Assembly: GCA_964641135.1 (NCBI GenBank)
Contig: CAZXJV010000099.1
Coordinates: 1-9,366, forward strand
Length of the DNA: 9,366 nt
Source: Teretinema sp964641135
GTDB taxonomy: Bacteria > Spirochaetota > Spirochaetia > Treponematales > Treponemataceae
Reading direction: 5' to 3'
Shown here: positions 1 to 7,629 of the stretch, piece after piece
Numbering within the stretch: the stretch's first letter is position 1
Layout: each line of letters opens with the position of its first letter
The notes under the pieces: generated by a model
Told to the model about the DNA's origin: nothing
Database searches by the model: none
What the model saw: the letters and a program-made list of their open reading frames with translations, nothing else
Program-made: the position numbers and the translations under genes

Positions 1-396
1 TTTTTGCTAATGGTTTTCAGTTGTGATTCAATCGCCTGGTTTCTGGGAATGCTGCTTGGCGGAAACAACCGCGGTATTGTTCCTGCCAGTCCCAATAAAA
101 GCTTGTCAGGCTTTATTGGTGCATACATCGGTTCATTAAGCGCAGGATTAATCGCATGGGTATATTTCCCGGATGTTTTTTCCAATAATCCTTTCAAATT
201 ACTTGTTCTCGGCGCAGGTACTGCAACAGCAGCGATTGTAGGTGATATTGTAGAATCAATAATGAAGCGCTCGGCAGCAATTAAAGATTCAGGGAATTTA
301 GTACCCGGACGCGGTGGAGTTCTTGACAGTATCGATTCTGTTGTTTTTGCAGCGCCGGTGTATTATATACTGTGCGACCTTTTATTCGGATTTTAA
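1..396 (+). CDS. cdsA: Phosphatidate cytidylyltransferase (CDP-diacylglycerol synthase), C-terminal part
   Basis: Makes CDP-diacylglycerol from CTP and phosphatidic acid, the branch-point precursor of bacterial phospholipids, in the cytoplasmic membrane. Only the last 131 residues are present; the reading frame is open through base 1, so the start lies outside the window. Family hallmarks are clear: an early CDSIAWFLGMLLG segment followed by SPNKSLSGFIGA, and at 256-336 the CdsA signature, from SIMKRSAAIKDS through PGRGGVLDSID, with the conserved Lys-Asp and final acidic residues. Hydrophobic stretches between these fit membrane helices. Compared with the common PGHGGxxDRxD form, His is Arg and the Arg before the last Ile-Asp is Ser. 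The stop is 3 bp before the dxr ATG, so the two are probably co-transcribed. Identification is confident from the signature and the neighbour. Confidence 0.93.
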   Translation, partial: FLLMVFSCDSIAWFLGMLLGGNNRGIVPASPNKSLSGFIGAYIGSLSAGLIAWVYFPDVFSNNPFKLLVLGAGTATAAIVGDIVESIMKRSAAIKDSGNLVPGRGGVLDSIDSVVFAAPVYYILCDLLFGF

Positions 397-399
397 ACC

Positions 400-1542
400 A
401 TGAAACGGGTAATAATACTGGGGATTACAGGATCAATCGGAAGAAGCGCACTTGACTGTATACGAAGAAATCCTGAACGCTATAGTCTTGCTGGTATATC
501 TGCACACCGTAACTCGGGTGAACTCATTAAAATAACTAATGAGTTTCCCGACTGTTATGCTGTTTTATCCGGTTTTGAAAAAGACCAGAATCCAGCGCCT
601 GGCCGTCTATACTGTGGAGATTCAGCTCTACACGAAATGATATCTGCTACTTCTGCAGATATTGTTGTAAACGGAATTTCAGGAGCTGCAGGGCTTCGTC
701 CTTCGATTTCTGCATTGGAAAGCGGAAAAGATATTGCTCTGGCGAATAAAGAAACGATAGTTATGGCCGGTAAACTTATTCGCGAGCTGGCCTCTGCGAA
801 CAAGGCGCGCATACTTCCCGTTGATTCCGAGCATTCTGCTGTCTTTTCGCTGATTGAAGCTCACGGTATCGAAATTATCGACCAGGTTATTCTTACAGCA
901 TCAGGCGGGCCGTTTCGAACCTGGTCGACAGATCAGCTGGCAAAAGCCACAGCTGCTGATGCGTTGCGCCACCCTACCTGGTCTATGGGTTCAAAAATTA
1001 CAATTGATTCTGCATCTCTGGCGAATAAAGGTCTGGAAGTAATCGAAGCCTGCCGGCTGTTCGACCTCACTGCCGATCAGGTCAAGGTTGTTGTACATCC
1101 GGAAAGCCTGATCCATTCCATGATCAGAACACGTGACGGAATCCTGTACGCTCAAATCTCCCCCCCGGATATGCGCCATCCGATTCTCCATGCACTCAGC
1201 TGGCCTGAAGTATATTCTAACCATCTACAACACCTGAATCTTGAAACATCCTGTTCATTTACTTTCGAACCCCCACGATGGAACGATTTTCCTCTGCTAA
1301 AACTTGCATACGATGCGGCCGGACGTAGCGGTAGCGCGACAATTGCATATAATGCAGCAAATGAAATAGCTGTTGAAGCATTTCTGGCAGGCAAGATTTC
1401 ATTCACATCGATTTCTGCAGTTGTCAACAATGTACTGGAAAATGACTGGAGTATGGAACCTTCTGATTTTGAAACTGTTTATCATTACGATAACGAAGCA
1501 AGAAGATTAGCCCGGGAGGCTATCGACAAGGTGAATTCATGA
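400..1542 (+). CDS. dxr: 1-deoxy-D-xylulose 5-phosphate reductoisomerase
   Basis: Cytoplasmic NADPH-dependent enzyme that rearranges and reduces 1-deoxy-D-xylulose 5-phosphate to 2-C-methyl-D-erythritol 4-phosphate, the first committed step of the MEP isoprenoid pathway and the target of fosmidomycin. At 380 residues it is full length. The N-terminal nucleotide-binding loop is GITGSIG (residues 8-14). Metal ligands are Asp142 and Glu144 in PVDSEHS and Glu213 in KGLEVIEA. The flexible substrate loop HPTWSMG (191-197) has Trp194 and Met196, with the Met-to-Glu213 spacing equal to that of the E. coli enzyme. LTASGGPFR and NAANEIAVEAF are also conserved. The ATG is 3 bp after the cdsA stop and has no strong Shine-Dalgarno sequence, which suggests translational coupling. 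The end overlaps rseP by 4 bp. Nothing is missing, so an active enzyme is expected. Confidence 0.98.
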   Translation: MKRVIILGITGSIGRSALDCIRRNPERYSLAGISAHRNSGELIKITNEFPDCYAVLSGFEKDQNPAPGRLYCGDSALHEMISATSADIVVNGISGAAGLRPSISALESGKDIALANKETIVMAGKLIRELASANKARILPVDSEHSAVFSLIEAHGIEIIDQVILTASGGPFRTWSTDQLAKATAADALRHPTWSMGSKITIDSASLANKGLEVIEACRLFDLTADQVKVVVHPESLIHSMIRTRDGILYAQISPPDMRHPILHALSWPEVYSNHLQHLNLETSCSFTFEPPRWNDFPLLKLAYDAAGRSGSATIAYNAANEIAVEAFLAGKISFTSISAVVNNVLENDWSMEPSDFETVYHYDNEARRLAREAIDKVNS

Positions 1543-2888
1543 TACAAATTTTTCTTGGATTATTGGCACTCGGTATAGTAATTTTTATACATGAAGTTGG
1601 TCATATGGTTATGGCCAGAATAAATGGTGTTGAAGTACTGAATTTTTCAATTGGCTGGGGTCCTGTTCTACTTCGAAAAAAAATTGGACAAACCGAGTAT
1701 CGCCTCTCGCTGTTTCCTGTCGGCGGGTATTGCGGTATGAAGGGTCAGGATGCAATGATTGATGCACTGAAAAGCGAGAGTGGAGAAATTGCTCGCGAAC
1801 AAGGATCTTTTTTTGCAGCACACCCATTCAGACGTCTTCTGATTTCATTTGCAGGCCCGCTCGCAAATCTGCTTTTTGCCGTTTGTGCACTTAGTCTTGT
1901 TGCTTTTACCGGTTATGACTACATCAGTTATGATAACAGAATTGTATTGCAAAGCGAAATAGATGATGCAATACCCCGACCTGCTGATCTGGCCGGTTTG
2001 AAGTCCGGAGACCGGATTCTTTCTGTTAACGGAAACCCGACCCAAAGCTGGAGTGAAGTCCGCCAACAGATCGCTGTTAACCCTGAGCGGCTTGTTGATC
2101 TGGAAATTGACAGAAATGGATCAAGGCTGTTGCTCTCTGCAGAACCTGTACTGGATACATCCAGAGGCATCGGAACAATTGGTGTGTATCCCTGGGTTCC
2201 CCTCAAGATTCAATCTATTAAAGCAGGCTCTGCAGCCGAGGGTGCAGGAATCCTGGCCGGTGATACAGTTACGATGGTCAATGGACAACCCGTATCTCAC
2301 TTTTTCGAGTTTGTATCCCTTCTACAGGATAAACCCGAACAGATTACCCTCGGTCTTGATCGTGAAGGAACAGGTTTGTTTGTGAATCTTGTTCTGATCT
2401 ACGACTCCACAGGGAATCTCGTAACAGGGATGGAATGGGAAACAAAAACCATTAGAATCCCGTCATCAGGTTTTCCAGGCTCTATAATCAAGGGAACGGT
2501 TGAAACAGGTAAAATGTTCATCATGACCATTCGAAGCATCGGAATGATGTTTAAAGGCGTTGATCTGGGAGAAGCAGTATCGGGTCCATTACGTGTTACT
2601 GTTATGCTTGGCGATGTCGCATTGTCCGGTTTCAATCGAAGTTTCTTGGCAGGTATCACAAGCATCGCAGAATTTCTGTCGGTCATCTGTGTGTCCCTTT
2701 TTATTCTTAATCTTCTTCCAATACCGGTCCTGGACGGCGGAATGATAGTAGTTTCGATGATTGAAATGATCAGAAGAAAACCCGTACCGCCAAGAATCTT
2801 GTATTATTCACAGTTTATCGGATTCGGAATAATTGCTGTCATATTTCTTTTTGCCCTTTTTGGCGATATCAGATTCTTTATCAAGTAA
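1539..2888 (+). CDS. rseP: Site-2-type intramembrane zinc metalloprotease (RseP/RasP family)
   Basis: Cuts transmembrane segments within the cytoplasmic membrane. In relatives it releases sigma factors from anti-sigma proteins and clears remnant signal peptides; the substrate here is unknown. The 449-residue protein has the expected order. Helix 1 carries the zinc motif HEVGH (18-22), then comes the conserved SFAGPLANLLFA segment (103-114). Two periplasmic PDZ domains follow, around 125-205 (core LAGLKSGDRILSVNG) and 222-295 (core AGILAGDTVTMVNG). The C-terminal pair of helices carries NLLPIPVLDGG, with the third zinc ligand Asp399. The residue after LDGG is Met, where E. coli has His. The start ATG overlaps the dxr stop (ATGA) and has an AAGGTG ribosome site 5 bases upstream, so it is well supported. 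No sigma or anti-sigma gene lies nearby. Confidence 0.97.
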   Translation: MIQIFLGLLALGIVIFIHEVGHMVMARINGVEVLNFSIGWGPVLLRKKIGQTEYRLSLFPVGGYCGMKGQDAMIDALKSESGEIAREQGSFFAAHPFRRLLISFAGPLANLLFAVCALSLVAFTGYDYISYDNRIVLQSEIDDAIPRPADLAGLKSGDRILSVNGNPTQSWSEVRQQIAVNPERLVDLEIDRNGSRLLLSAEPVLDTSRGIGTIGVYPWVPLKIQSIKAGSAAEGAGILAGDTVTMVNGQPVSHFFEFVSLLQDKPEQITLGLDREGTGLFVNLVLIYDSTGNLVTGMEWETKTIRIPSSGFPGSIIKGTVETGKMFIMTIRSIGMMFKGVDLGEAVSGPLRVTVMLGDVALSGFNRSFLAGITSIAEFLSVICVSLFILNLLPIPVLDGGMIVVSMIEMIRRKPVPPRILYYSQFIGFGIIAVIFLFALFGDIRFFIK

Positions 2889-2899
2889 GGGAGTAATTG

Positions 2900-3514
2900 A
2901 TGCGTTCAATAAAATGTCATTGTGAGCATGTATTTGAAGCAGACCTGCCGGAAATTGTAGATCTGGATAAAGAACCTGATTTGGTACAAAAAATCATTTC
3001 AGGTTCATTTCTTGGAACTGTTTGTCCTGCCTGTGGGACAAACTTGCATCCGGAACTGAAGACCAGGATTGACTGGCCATCACGTTCTGTACATCTTGAA
3101 CTGATTCCGGAACTTGAACGGACTTCGTTTATGGCAGGGACTACTGAACATGCTGCTGACTGCACTCCGGTTATCGGTTATCCCGAGCTTGCAGACAGGG
3201 TCGCAGTTATCAATGCAGATCTTGACCCAATAACAGTTGAGGCTGTAAAATTCATGTTGTTACAGCATGCTGACTCAGACAGTCAAGATTCTCAGCCTGT
3301 TGCAATATTTGAAGGTCGTCCGCAGGAGGAAGTACTTGAGTTCCACATTCATGGTATAAAGAAAGATGAAGTAGCTGTTTCACGTGTTCCATATTCGTTA
3401 TATGAAAAAGTATACGCCGATATTCAGGCAAATCCTGAAAAAGAACCATATATCTTTTTAAAAAATCAATCATATATCTCGATACAAAACATCTGTTTTG
3501 AGACTGGAGAATAA
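2900..3514 (+). CDS. CpXC-domain protein of unknown function
   Basis: A 204-residue protein without signal peptide or membrane segment, so probably cytoplasmic. The first 60 residues resemble the CpXC domain, a putative metal-binding module: CHC at residues 6-8, a spacer containing IVDLDKEPDLVQKIISG, then CPAC at 42-45 followed by GTNLHPELK. The four cysteines could hold one zinc ion. The C-terminal ~140 residues are not recognised; they are acidic, with a segment ending in EVLEFHIHGIKKDE. The start was set at the ATG at 2900 rather than the in-frame TTG three bases earlier, because AAGGGAG lies 6 bases from the ATG and only 3 from the TTG. It begins 11 bp after rseP and its stop abuts the next ATG, so it is an integral part of this operon. 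Its biochemical role is unknown, and the domain call is by pattern only. Confidence 0.82.
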   Translation: MRSIKCHCEHVFEADLPEIVDLDKEPDLVQKIISGSFLGTVCPACGTNLHPELKTRIDWPSRSVHLELIPELERTSFMAGTTEHAADCTPVIGYPELADRVAVINADLDPITVEAVKFMLLQHADSDSQDSQPVAIFEGRPQEEVLEFHIHGIKKDEVAVSRVPYSLYEKVYADIQANPEKEPYIFLKNQSYISIQNICFETGE

Positions 3515-5494
3515 ATGCGTAAAAACGGAGTCCTGACAGGTTTTCTATCCCTGGTTTTTATTTCCTGTACATCGGTACAGGCAACACCGGTACCCGGAAC
3601 GGGCGAAAAGATCGAAGGTTTTATTCCTGTAGCTGCACCCGTTCAAAGCACTTTATCAACAAATGCTGTTCCCCCCAAAGGATTAACCCGAAGTCATTCA
3701 GGATCTGTCCTTTCCCTTGCTGCCGGTTCAAACGGTTTTTTCTCGGCAGGACAGGACGGATTTGTAGCCTGGCATGCAAATGACGGCATTGGAGAGTCCT
3801 GGCAGGTTTCTGATTTACCTGTGCGGATGATTACTGCTCACCCTGATGGAAAAACAATAGCCTTGTATGAATCAGATGGTTTCAGTATACACCGTATATC
3901 AGTGTGGGACTGGTCAACCAAGACCCGTCGCTACGCTAAACGATTCAGGGATTCAGTGCTTTCTGTTAGCTGGTCAGCACAGGGAACATGGCTGTTTGTC
4001 GGTACTTCGGCAATTGAGGGAATAACAGTACTTGATGCAAAAACCGGTAATAATGTACCCATATTCAAGTCTCCTACCGGTCTGGTGTCGTTAAGTGCAA
4101 CAGGGAACTCGGAAACAACTGTCGTTACCTTTGGTCCGGCTGGAAGAATCAGATATACAGATACCCGCAATGGGACTGAACGGGCGGTCTATGAATCCAT
4201 ACCTGATCTTTCCAGCCCTGTGCTTTTACATAATAATCTTCGCCTGGCAGCCTACCGTTCCGGCAAAGTGTACCTTCTTGATGCAACTACTGGCGCCATA
4301 CTTCAACAGTACGATTCTGCGAACGCTGTTCTTGTTCCGAATACGCCTGATTCAGAACCCATGTGGATAACATGGGATATTCAAACCGGATCTGTTTCGC
4401 TTCGCCACGGAAACAGGATAATTGTAAATGGAGAGATCCCCCCAGGATCTGTAATTACTGCAGTAATCCGTTCAGGAAACGTTTATGTTGCATCAACAGA
4501 CAAAGGAAACCTTTATATCATTGACCCGTCAGCTCACCTGACAGAAAAACCGGCCATATCTTCCTTACCGGTTCTTGACACACTCAATATAGATGATATT
4601 GCCTCCGACGGCTCGAGGGTCTTTTTTCTTGCAGAAGGATCAGTGTTTATTTCTGCGGGTCCCGGCCGCCCTCCTCTTTTTGCGTTTGATCAGGTTATTG
4701 CAAACAGATTGACTTTAACATCGGATTCTCTTTTATTATGGTCTACGATTGATCCGATACCATTGACAGAGGTCTCTTTTGATGGTGACAATCGTCGGAT
4801 TCTACAGGAGCTTGAGGAGCCTCTGCGTTCAGTTCAATCCGATAACGGTGTTATAGCTTTAGTATCAGCATCTTCAAGAATTACTGTCATTGAAGAAAAA
4901 ACCGGCAGACAGTTGTTTACATATTCTGCTGCAGGAATTCAGGAAGCGATACCGGCAATACCCGGGCAATTGATTGTATCAAAATCAGCTTCAACAACTG
5001 CACCTGCTCCACTCATTGCAATTGATATCCGGTCAGGTGAAACTGTTCCGCTAACCGTTGAGGGTGAACTGGCCTATGGATTACAGAATAATTCAGGTTC
5101 ATCCACAATATTTGGATTTATGGTTCGCACATCTGAAACTGCTGTAACTGAACTTTTTGAACTGTCACTCCCCGACCTGAATCTGCGAACAGCCCGATAC
5201 AGGACAGTAGCAGCCTGGGCTGATGAAGATCTTGCTGCAGGACTAACGTTGACGGGAAAGTCGATTATTACCAACCTTGGGAAAGGCCCGCTTGCAGAAA
5301 TACCGCTTGTAACGGGAAGACAGGTCCGGTTTACCCGTGGGAATGCCCTGCCTAAAAAAGCTGCTGTGATGGATCAATTTGTAATAGCAGTCAACCATGA
5401 CGGCTCTGTCAGCTGGTACAATCGTCACAACGGAAACATTATATCATCAGCATCAATCATTGCTGATGGTACCTGGGCAGAACACACATATTAA
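3515..5494 (+). CDS. Exported beta-propeller (WD40/PQQ-like) putative lipoprotein
   Basis: A 659-residue protein starting with Met-Arg-Lys, a hydrophobic stretch (residues 6-17) and Cys18 in LVFISC. This is a poor classical lipobox but acceptable under the looser spirochaete rules, so a lipid anchor is likely and plain secretion is the alternative. The rest is made of beta-propeller-like strands at roughly 40-residue intervals: HSGSVLSLAAG (61-71), LPVRMITAHPDG (101-112), FRDSVLSVSWS (144-154) and PTGLVSLSATG (187-197). Further blade-like pieces are VYLLDATTG, NLYIIDPSA, ITVIEEKTGRQLF, LIAIDIRSGE and SVSWYNRHNGNI near the end. Length suggests two seven-bladed units or one large irregular one. 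No catalytic motif is seen, so a scaffold or binding role is inferred. GGAGA lies 4 bases before the ATG, and the upstream stop touches the start. It is the last gene of the rseP operon, ending 6 bp from the convergent dnaB stop. Confidence 0.85.
   Translation: MRKNGVLTGFLSLVFISCTSVQATPVPGTGEKIEGFIPVAAPVQSTLSTNAVPPKGLTRSHSGSVLSLAAGSNGFFSAGQDGFVAWHANDGIGESWQVSDLPVRMITAHPDGKTIALYESDGFSIHRISVWDWSTKTRRYAKRFRDSVLSVSWSAQGTWLFVGTSAIEGITVLDAKTGNNVPIFKSPTGLVSLSATGNSETTVVTFGPAGRIRYTDTRNGTERAVYESIPDLSSPVLLHNNLRLAAYRSGKVYLLDATTGAILQQYDSANAVLVPNTPDSEPMWITWDIQTGSVSLRHGNRIIVNGEIPPGSVITAVIRSGNVYVASTDKGNLYIIDPSAHLTEKPAISSLPVLDTLNIDDIASDGSRVFFLAEGSVFISAGPGRPPLFAFDQVIANRLTLTSDSLLLWSTIDPIPLTEVSFDGDNRRILQELEEPLRSVQSDNGVIALVSASSRITVIEEKTGRQLFTYSAAGIQEAIPAIPGQLIVSKSASTTAPAPLIAIDIRSGETVPLTVEGELAYGLQNNSGSSTIFGFMVRTSETAVTELFELSLPDLNLRTARYRTVAAWADEDLAAGLTLTGKSIITNLGKGPLAEIPLVTGRQVRFTRGNALPKKAAVMDQFVIAVNHDGSVSWYNRHNGNIISSASIIADGTWAEHTY
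5445..5468 (-). terminator. Candidate terminator hairpin of the dnaB operon, inside the convergent gene
   Basis: A perfect 8-bp inverted repeat (catcagca / tgctgatg) with an 8-base loop lies about 30-55 bases past the dnaB stop in the minus direction. On that strand it is followed by atataatgttt, which is U-containing but not a proper U-tract. The same bases encode the last residues of the plus-strand propeller protein. Because the two genes are only 6 bp apart, any termination signal has to sit within coding DNA. The stem is half A-T, so this is a weak candidate and could be chance. Confidence 0.25.
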
Positions 5495-5500
5495 CGAAGA

Positions 5501-6817
5501 CTATTTACCGGCCTTATCCACAAAACGGGTGAACCGTGGAAGAAACAGGATCTCCACATCACCGATAGGGCCGTTGCGCTGTTTTGCAACAATCAGTTTT
5601 GTTTCAACTGCTTCAGCCTCTTTTTCACGTTCCCTGTGCAGGAACATAACAACATCCGCATCCTGTTCAATCGAACCCGATTCACGGATATCTGAAAGAT
5701 TAGGAGCCTTCCCCTCTGCATCCCGGCGAACCTGTGAGAGGGCAACGACAGGTACACCTAATTCGCGGGCAAGGCTTTTTAATGAGCGTGAAATTTCTGC
5801 AATCTGTTCATGTCGGGGAATTTGAGTGTTTTCGCTTGAAATGAGGGTTATATAGTCAATAAAAAAGATCTGCACATCATGTTTTGCACGCAGCTGTCTT
5901 GCCATCGCACGTAGATCAAGCAGTTTCATGTTTGGCATATCCACAAGGTATAACGGGGCTTCATAAATATGACCGGCTGCATCCTGAATAGCCTGAAAGT
6001 CACTCATCCTGAGCATACCATTACGGATATTGGACGAAGAAACACGTGATTCAGAGGATATCAACCGCGTAATAAGCTGCATATCTGACATTTCAAGCGA
6101 GAAAAAAGCTGTCGGTATTTTTTTATGAATTGATATATGGGCTGCCATACTCATTGCCAGAGCTGTTTTTCCGACAGATGGTCTAGCTCCCACAATAATC
6201 AATTCTGATTTCTGGAAGCCACTGGTCATTTGATCAAGAACTTCAAAGCCGGATGGAATACCGGTAAATACAGCCTTGGAATGATACGTCCTTTCAATTA
6301 CATCAATAGCAAGAGGGATAATATCCCTGGGCGTTTTATATGTGGCGGTCTGACTTGCATCGGTAAGTTCGAATATCTCTTTTTGCGCCTGCTCAAGAAC
6401 CCCGCGGCTTTCGATTGTATCGTCATGTACGCTTGAGATAATCCGCTGCGATATTTTTAAAAGGGAGCGTCTGGTTGCCTGCTCCATAACAATTTTTGCA
6501 TAATACTCAACATTTGCACTTGTGGGAACGGTATCGGTCAGGGAAGCAACATACCCTGGTCCTCCGGCACTGTCCAAAGCACCCTGTTGACGCAGTTCTT
6601 CTGTAATTGTTATCAAATCTGCACGTTGACCCTTATTAAAAAGATCAACTATTGTCTGAAAAATTTTTTGATTTTGAAGAGAATAAAAGGCATCAGCACG
6701 CAGGTACTTAAGCACAGTACCTATAGACTCGGCATCGAGTAACAAAGCTCCAAGTGTAGCCTGTTCTGCCTCAGCATTATGAGGCGGAACCCTGTCTTTC
6801 AATGTCTGAGTAGGCAT
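5501..6817 (-). CDS. dnaB: Replicative DNA helicase DnaB
   Basis: Hexameric ATP-driven 5'-3' helicase that unwinds DNA at the replication fork and recruits primase. The 438 residues are typical. The N-terminal helical domain (about 10-110) starts with PPHNAEAEQATLGALL. A linker leads to the RecA-like motor from about 180. Walker A is GARPSVGKT (210-218), the catalytic Glu242 is in FFSLEMS, Walker B is IFFIDY (317-322), ALSQVRRD precedes the DNA-binding loop, and DIRESGSIEQDADVVMF (376-392) is nearly invariant. AKQRNGP (411-417) holds the Lys and Arg-finger pair that reaches the neighbouring ATP site. No intein interrupts it, although DnaB is a common intein host. On the minus strand AAAGGA lies about 6 bases before the ATG. 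It is the last gene of the rpsF operon, 21 bp after rplI, linking replication with ribosomal-protein expression. Confidence 0.98.
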   Translation of the reverse strand: MPTQTLKDRVPPHNAEAEQATLGALLLDAESIGTVLKYLRADAFYSLQNQKIFQTIVDLFNKGQRADLITITEELRQQGALDSAGGPGYVASLTDTVPTSANVEYYAKIVMEQATRRSLLKISQRIISSVHDDTIESRGVLEQAQKEIFELTDASQTATYKTPRDIIPLAIDVIERTYHSKAVFTGIPSGFEVLDQMTSGFQKSELIIVGARPSVGKTALAMSMAAHISIHKKIPTAFFSLEMSDMQLITRLISSESRVSSSNIRNGMLRMSDFQAIQDAAGHIYEAPLYLVDMPNMKLLDLRAMARQLRAKHDVQIFFIDYITLISSENTQIPRHEQIAEISRSLKSLARELGVPVVALSQVRRDAEGKAPNLSDIRESGSIEQDADVVMFLHREREKEAEAVETKLIVAKQRNGPIGDVEILFLPRFTRFVDKAGK

Positions 6818-6838
6818 GCTGATCCTTTATATAAAAAA

Positions 6839-7414
6839 TTACTCCCGGGCATCGACAGCAGTTTCGGCGGAAGCAGGTGTTTCAGCGACTTCTGCTGTCT
6901 GTGTCTGTTCTTCTTCATAGCGTCGGCGTGCAGGCCGTTCGCGTACAGGAGCAGAACTGGTATTCTCGGGCTGGGCTTCTACGGTTACAGTAACGGAGGC
7001 AGTTGCAGACTCATACAAACGTACGGTTACTGTGTATTTACCTACACTCTTGATTGTCAGGCCGGGTACCTCGATTCTCTTGCGTTCAACCTCGTAACCC
7101 TGCTTCAACAGTTCATCAGCAATAGTCTGATTTGTAACAGCACCATACAGCTTGCCGTTTGCACCTGCGGGCATAATCAAAGCAACAACTGCGCTTTCAA
7201 GACGCTCTTTGAGACCTGCGGCTGCTGCACGTTTTTCAGCCTTGCGGGCTTCGATATCTGCTTTTTTTCCTTCGAAATAGGCAACGGTCATATCGTTGCA
7301 GGGAACAGCAAAATTGCGCGGGAAAAGATAGTTACGTGCATAACCATTGGCGACATCCTTGATGTCTCCTTCTTCGCCAAGATGCTTTACATCCTGATTA
7401 AGTATTACCTTCAT
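6839..7414 (-). CDS. rplI: 50S ribosomal protein L9 with C-terminal extension
   Basis: Large-subunit protein that binds 23S rRNA near the base of the L1 stalk. MKVILNQDVKHLGEEGD starts the N-terminal domain and the L9 signature VANGYARNYLFPRNFA (21-36) is intact. The long connecting helix (about 40-75, rich in Lys, Glu and Ala) and the C-terminal domain (GANGKLYGAVTNQTIADEL, then IEVPGLTIKSVGKYTVTVRL) follow. The start at 7414 was chosen over an in-frame upstream codon at 7444 because it gives the family N-terminus and has AAGGAG at the right distance. L9 usually ends near residue 148-150. This protein goes on to 191 with a low-complexity tail rich in Glu, Ala and Thr, with an Arg-rich patch (PVRERPARRRYEEEQ). 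The tail is probably disordered and its role is unknown. Confidence 0.96.
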   Translation of the reverse strand: MKVILNQDVKHLGEEGDIKDVANGYARNYLFPRNFAVPCNDMTVAYFEGKKADIEARKAEKRAAAAGLKERLESAVVALIMPAGANGKLYGAVTNQTIADELLKQGYEVERKRIEVPGLTIKSVGKYTVTVRLYESATASVTVTVEAQPENTSSAPVRERPARRRYEEEQTQTAEVAETPASAETAVDARE

Positions 7415-7508
7415 TTTCAAGCTCCTTACTTCAGTACACACCAAAAAAAATCCCGGTGTTTACTATAAGTGTGCCCTATACCGTCCAGGAGTTGGATGTA
7501 CAGGGCTC

Positions 7509-7556
7509 AAAACAAACCGGAACGGTAAACGGGCCGCCAGGGACCCACCCGTTCCG
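7509..7556 (-). promoter_or_regulatory. Candidate RNA attenuator/terminator between rpsR and rplI
   Basis: In the minus-strand transcript an 8-bp stem (cggaacgg at 7556-7549 with ccgttccg at 7525-7518) is followed directly by gtttgtttt, like an intrinsic terminator with a large (23-base) loop. Part of the same 5' arm (aacggg, 7553-7548) can instead pair with cccgtt (7533-7528), forming a 6-bp stem that rules out the first. That is the geometry of a terminator/antiterminator switch. The element sits in an otherwise unexplained 215-bp gap (7415-7629), in an operon whose other junctions are 12-27 bp. The gap also contains a small hairpin (cacag-tta-ctgtg, 7573-7585), a direct repeat gggcacc (7600-7606 and 7612-7618) and an 8-base U run in the transcript (7450-7443) without a convincing hairpin before it. 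No open frame of note was found. Function is inferred. Confidence 0.4.
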
Positions 7557-7629
7557 ATTATCAGAACAACTTCACAGTTACTGTGCCGCTTTCTTTATCG
7601 GGCACCTCACAGGGCACCCCGAAAAACTA

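Noticed and set aside
5501..6817. An intein or frameshift in dnaB
   Set aside because: The 438-residue frame is continuous, motifs are correctly spaced and no splicing motif is present.
7438..7459. Terminator built on acacc/ggtgt around the eight-A run upstream of rplI
   Set aside because: In the transcript the U run lies inside the loop instead of after the stem, and the stem is only 5 bp, so it does not fit an intrinsic terminator.
6779..7468. A 229-codon plus-strand open frame opposite rplI
   Set aside because: It is antisense to a clear L9 gene, has a cysteine- and phenylalanine-rich composition with no domain pattern, and has no ribosome site.
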